Shown: in pieces, positions 59,519-64,000 of the stretch
Layout: every line of letters begins with the position of its first letter
Numbering within the stretch: the first letter of the stretch is position 1
NCBI RefSeq assembly: GCF_000282455.1
Contig: NZ_AKJG01000049.1
Location: 22,455 to 86,454, forward strand
DNA length: 64,000 bases
Reading direction: 5' to 3'
From: Pseudomonas sp. GM74
GTDB taxonomy: Bacteria; Pseudomonadota; Gammaproteobacteria; Pseudomonadales; Pseudomonadaceae
The notes under the pieces: model-generated
The model's input: only the letters and a program-made list of their open reading frames with translations
The model's database searches: none
Told to the model about the DNA's origin: nothing
Program-made: the position numbers and the translations under genes

Positions 59519-59705
59519 GGAAAGAAAGGTTCGTCAGTGGTTCAAATACAGTGGTGGGGGCGGCTATCAGCGTTTTCAACTCCGACTGCCGGGTCAGCTT
59601 GACTATCGGCAAAAGGGTGTTACAACCAATAGAGCCCACAGTGGGTAAAAAAGGTCCGCGGAGTCAATCTTATTTACAGATTCGACTGCGGATGTACTGG
59701 ATGAT

Positions 59706-59721
59706 ACTCCAGTGATGGAGT
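59706..59721 (+). other. Dyad in cspD leader
   Basis: actcca-gtga-tggagt, 6-base arms, 21 bases before the cspD ATG. It could form a small hairpin in the 5' UTR or be an operator. The clpS-cspD gap (59519-59742) shows nothing else clear. Confidence 0.35.
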
Positions 59722-59742
59722 CTGTTGCAGAGGGAGTTGGGT

Positions 59743-59997
59743 ATGGCTGTCGGCAAGGTGAAGTGGTTCAACAATGCCAAGGGTTACGGATTCATCAACG
59801 AGGAAGGCAAGACAGAAGATCTGTTTGCCCACTACTCAGCTATTAAAATGGATGGTTATAAAACCCTGAAAGCCGGGCAAGCTGTCGTATTCGATATCAT
59901 CCAGGGCCCCAAAGGCCTGCACGCGGTCAACATCGGCAATCCGGTGGATGCCTCGAAAACCGCGACACAGTTACCTGAGCAGACTGTTTCGGTTTAA
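59743..59997 (+). CDS. cspD: Cold-shock-domain protein CspD
   Basis: 84 residues. RNP1 KGYGFI and RNP2-like LFAHYSAI of the cold shock domain, plus a Thr/Gln-rich C-terminal extension as in CspD. Binds single-stranded DNA/RNA. AGGGAG before the ATG at 59743. Position beside clpS-clpA is conserved in many gammaproteobacteria. Confidence 0.95.
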   Translation: MAVGKVKWFNNAKGYGFINEEGKTEDLFAHYSAIKMDGYKTLKAGQAVVFDIIQGPKGLHAVNIGNPVDASKTATQLPEQTVSV

Positions 59998-60020
59998 CAC
60001 CGCCGCGTCAACCAGCCATA

Positions 60021-60061
60021 AAAAAACCGCCTGGCTCAACTTCTTGAATCAGGCGGTTTTT
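60021..60061. terminator. Bidirectional terminator between cspD and icd
   Basis: aaaaaaccgcctg ... caggcggttttt, an 11- to 12-base stem around a 15- to 17-base loop. A- and T-runs on both sides serve both convergent genes. Confidence 0.88.
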
Positions 60062-60077
60062 GTGTGCCTGCGTTTTC

Positions 60078-61334
60078 TTACATGTGCGAGATCAGCGCAT
60101 CACCGAAGCCGGAAGACGACACCAGTTTGGCGCCTTCCATCAGACGTTCGAAGTCATAGGTCACGGTCTTGGCGGAAATCGCGCCGTTGGTACCCTTGAT
60201 GATCAGGTCGGCCGCTTCGGTCCAGCCCATGTGGCGCAGCATCATTTCAGCGGACAGGATCAGCGAACCCGGGTTGACCTGGTCCTTGCCGGCGTACTTC
60301 GGCGCGGTACCGTGGGTGGCTTCGAACATGGCCACGGTGTCGGACAGGTTGGCGCCTGGCGCAATACCGATACCGCCCACTTCCGCCGCGAGGGCATCGG
60401 AGAGGTAGTCGCCGTTCAGGTTCAGGGTGGCGATCACATCGTACTCGGCCGGGCGCAGCAGGATCTGCTGGAGCATGGCGTCGGCGATGGCATCCTTGAC
60501 GATGACGTTCTTGCCGGTTTTAGGGTTCTTGAACTGCATCCACGGACCGCCGTCGAGCAGGGTCGCGCCGAACTCTTCAGCCGCCACTTCGTAGGCCCAT
60601 TCCTTGAAGGCACCTTCGGTGAACTTCATGATGTTGCCTTTGTGCACGATGGTCAGCGAATCGCGATCGTTGTCGACCACATACTGCAGGGCCTTGCGCG
60701 CCAGACGCTTGGTGCCTTGCAGGGACACCGGCTTGACGCCGATACCGCAGTTCTCGTCGAAACGGATCTTGGTGACGCCCATTTCTTCTTTCAGGAACTT
60801 GATGACCTTGGTGGCTTCCGGCGTACCGGCCTTCCACTCGATGCCCGCGTAGATGTCTTCGGAGTTCTCGCGGAAGATGGTCATGTCGACATCGCCTGGC
60901 TTCTTGACCGGGCTAGGCACGCCTTCGAACCAGCGCACCGGACGCAGGCAGACGTACAGGTCGAGTTGCTGACGCAGGGCCACGTTCAGGGAACGGATGC
61001 CGCCACCGACCGGGGTGGTCAGCGGGCCCTTGATGGAAACCACGTAATCCTTGACCGCGTCCAGGGTTTCCTGAGGCAGCCAGGTGTCCTGATCGTAAAC
61101 CTGAGTCGCTTTCTCCCCGGCGTACACTTCCATCCAGGAAATCTTGCGCTCGCCACCATAAGCCTTCTTAACAGCAGCATCGACAACCTTGATCATGACC
61201 GGGCTGATGTCGACACCAATGCCGTCACCTTCGATGAAGGGGATGATCGGGTTATTAGGAACATTGAGAGAATGGTCTGCATTGACGGTGATTTTGTCGC
61301 CGACGGCTGGAACCTGAATCTTCTTGTAACCCAT
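60078..61334 (-). CDS. icd: NADP-dependent isocitrate dehydrogenase (dimeric type)
   Basis: 418 residues. TCA cycle enzyme. The phosphorylatable Ser lies in [30 protein letters not shown] is the N-terminal block, and [20 protein letters not shown] followed by APGANLSD is the metal/NADP region. ATG at 61334 with GGAGTT before it. The longer frame to 61403 is not supported. Diverges from idh. Confidence 0.97.
   Translation of the reverse strand: MGYKKIQVPAVGDKITVNADHSLNVPNNPIIPFIEGDGIGVDISPVMIKVVDAAVKKAYGGERKISWMEVYAGEKATQVYDQDTWLPQETLDAVKDYVVSIKGPLTTPVGGGIRSLNVALRQQLDLYVCLRPVRWFEGVPSPVKKPGDVDMTIFRENSEDIYAGIEWKAGTPEATKVIKFLKEEMGVTKIRFDENCGIGVKPVSLQGTKRLARKALQYVVDNDRDSLTIVHKGNIMKFTEGAFKEWAYEVAAEEFGATLLDGGPWMQFKNPKTGKNVIVKDAIADAMLQQILLRPAEYDVIATLNLNGDYLSDALAAEVGGIGIAPGANLSDTVAMFEATHGTAPKYAGKDQVNPGSLILSAEMMLRHMGWTEAADLIIKGTNGAISAKTVTYDFERLMEGAKLVSSSGFGDALISHM

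Positions 61335-64000
<2,666 letters not shown>

Overview
The window looks like chromosomal DNA of a fluorescent Pseudomonas, probably of the P. fluorescens group. The basis is the high GC content, the many paired REP palindromes of the GTGGGAGCGGGCTTGCCCGCGA type between genes, and the gene order cysG-serS-crcB-rarA-lolA-ftsK / trxB-aat-bpt-infA / clpA-clpS / cspD / icd / idh, which I know as a conserved Pseudomonas core block. I see no insertion sequence, prophage, CRISPR array, rRNA or tRNA.

Region 1 (1-8.5 kb): the 3' end of an SGNH-type hydrolase overlaps an NTF2-like gene. An agmatine/polyamine operon follows on the minus strand: aguA, aguB, a PotF-like binding protein and a second, Tat-signal-bearing agmatine deiminase. 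A LysR gene diverges from it. Next come a small cytochrome c, a DUF1801 protein, an ArsC-like phosphatase and a Ppx/GppA phosphatase. Region 2 (8.7-11.4 kb): a decayed PPK2 gene, then a convergent intergenic stretch with a PhoB-box-like element and a rho-independent terminator, then small secreted and lipoprotein genes, NIPSNAP and GNAT proteins.

Region 3 (11.6-18.8 kb): an apparent catabolic cassette of GMC oxidoreductase, NCS1 permease, aldehyde dehydrogenase and agmatinase-family ureohydrolase, with a divergent LysR regulator. Region 4 (18.9-25.2 kb): the TyrR-like sigma-54 activator GcsR, a sigma-54 promoter with an IHF-like site, and gcvH-glyA-lipA without gcvP, sdaA or gcvT. A translationally coupled D-Ala-D-Ala-dipeptidase-like and L,D-transpeptidase-like pair follows.

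Region 5 (25.3-35.9 kb): a minus-strand transport and hydrolysis region with a second NCS1 permease, a TorF-like porin, two exported YtcJ-like amidohydrolases, a LuxR regulator, a nitrilase and a third NCS1 permease, again with a divergent LysR gene. The NCS1 and LysR proteins of regions 3 and 5 are clearly paralogous. Region 6 (36-42.1 kb): isochorismatase-like hydrolase, gamma-glutamyltransferase, ogt, nudK and small accessory genes.

Region 7 (42.3-64 kb) is core genome: the tusDCB-tusE sulfur relay, a YbiB-like protein, a glutathionyl-hydroquinone reductase, siroheme synthase, seryl-tRNA synthetase, a fluoride channel, RarA, LolA, FtsK and thioredoxin reductase. The N-degron set (aat, bpt, clpA, clpS) surrounds infA, followed by cspD and the two unrelated isocitrate dehydrogenases icd and idh in divergent orientation. 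idh runs off the window end.
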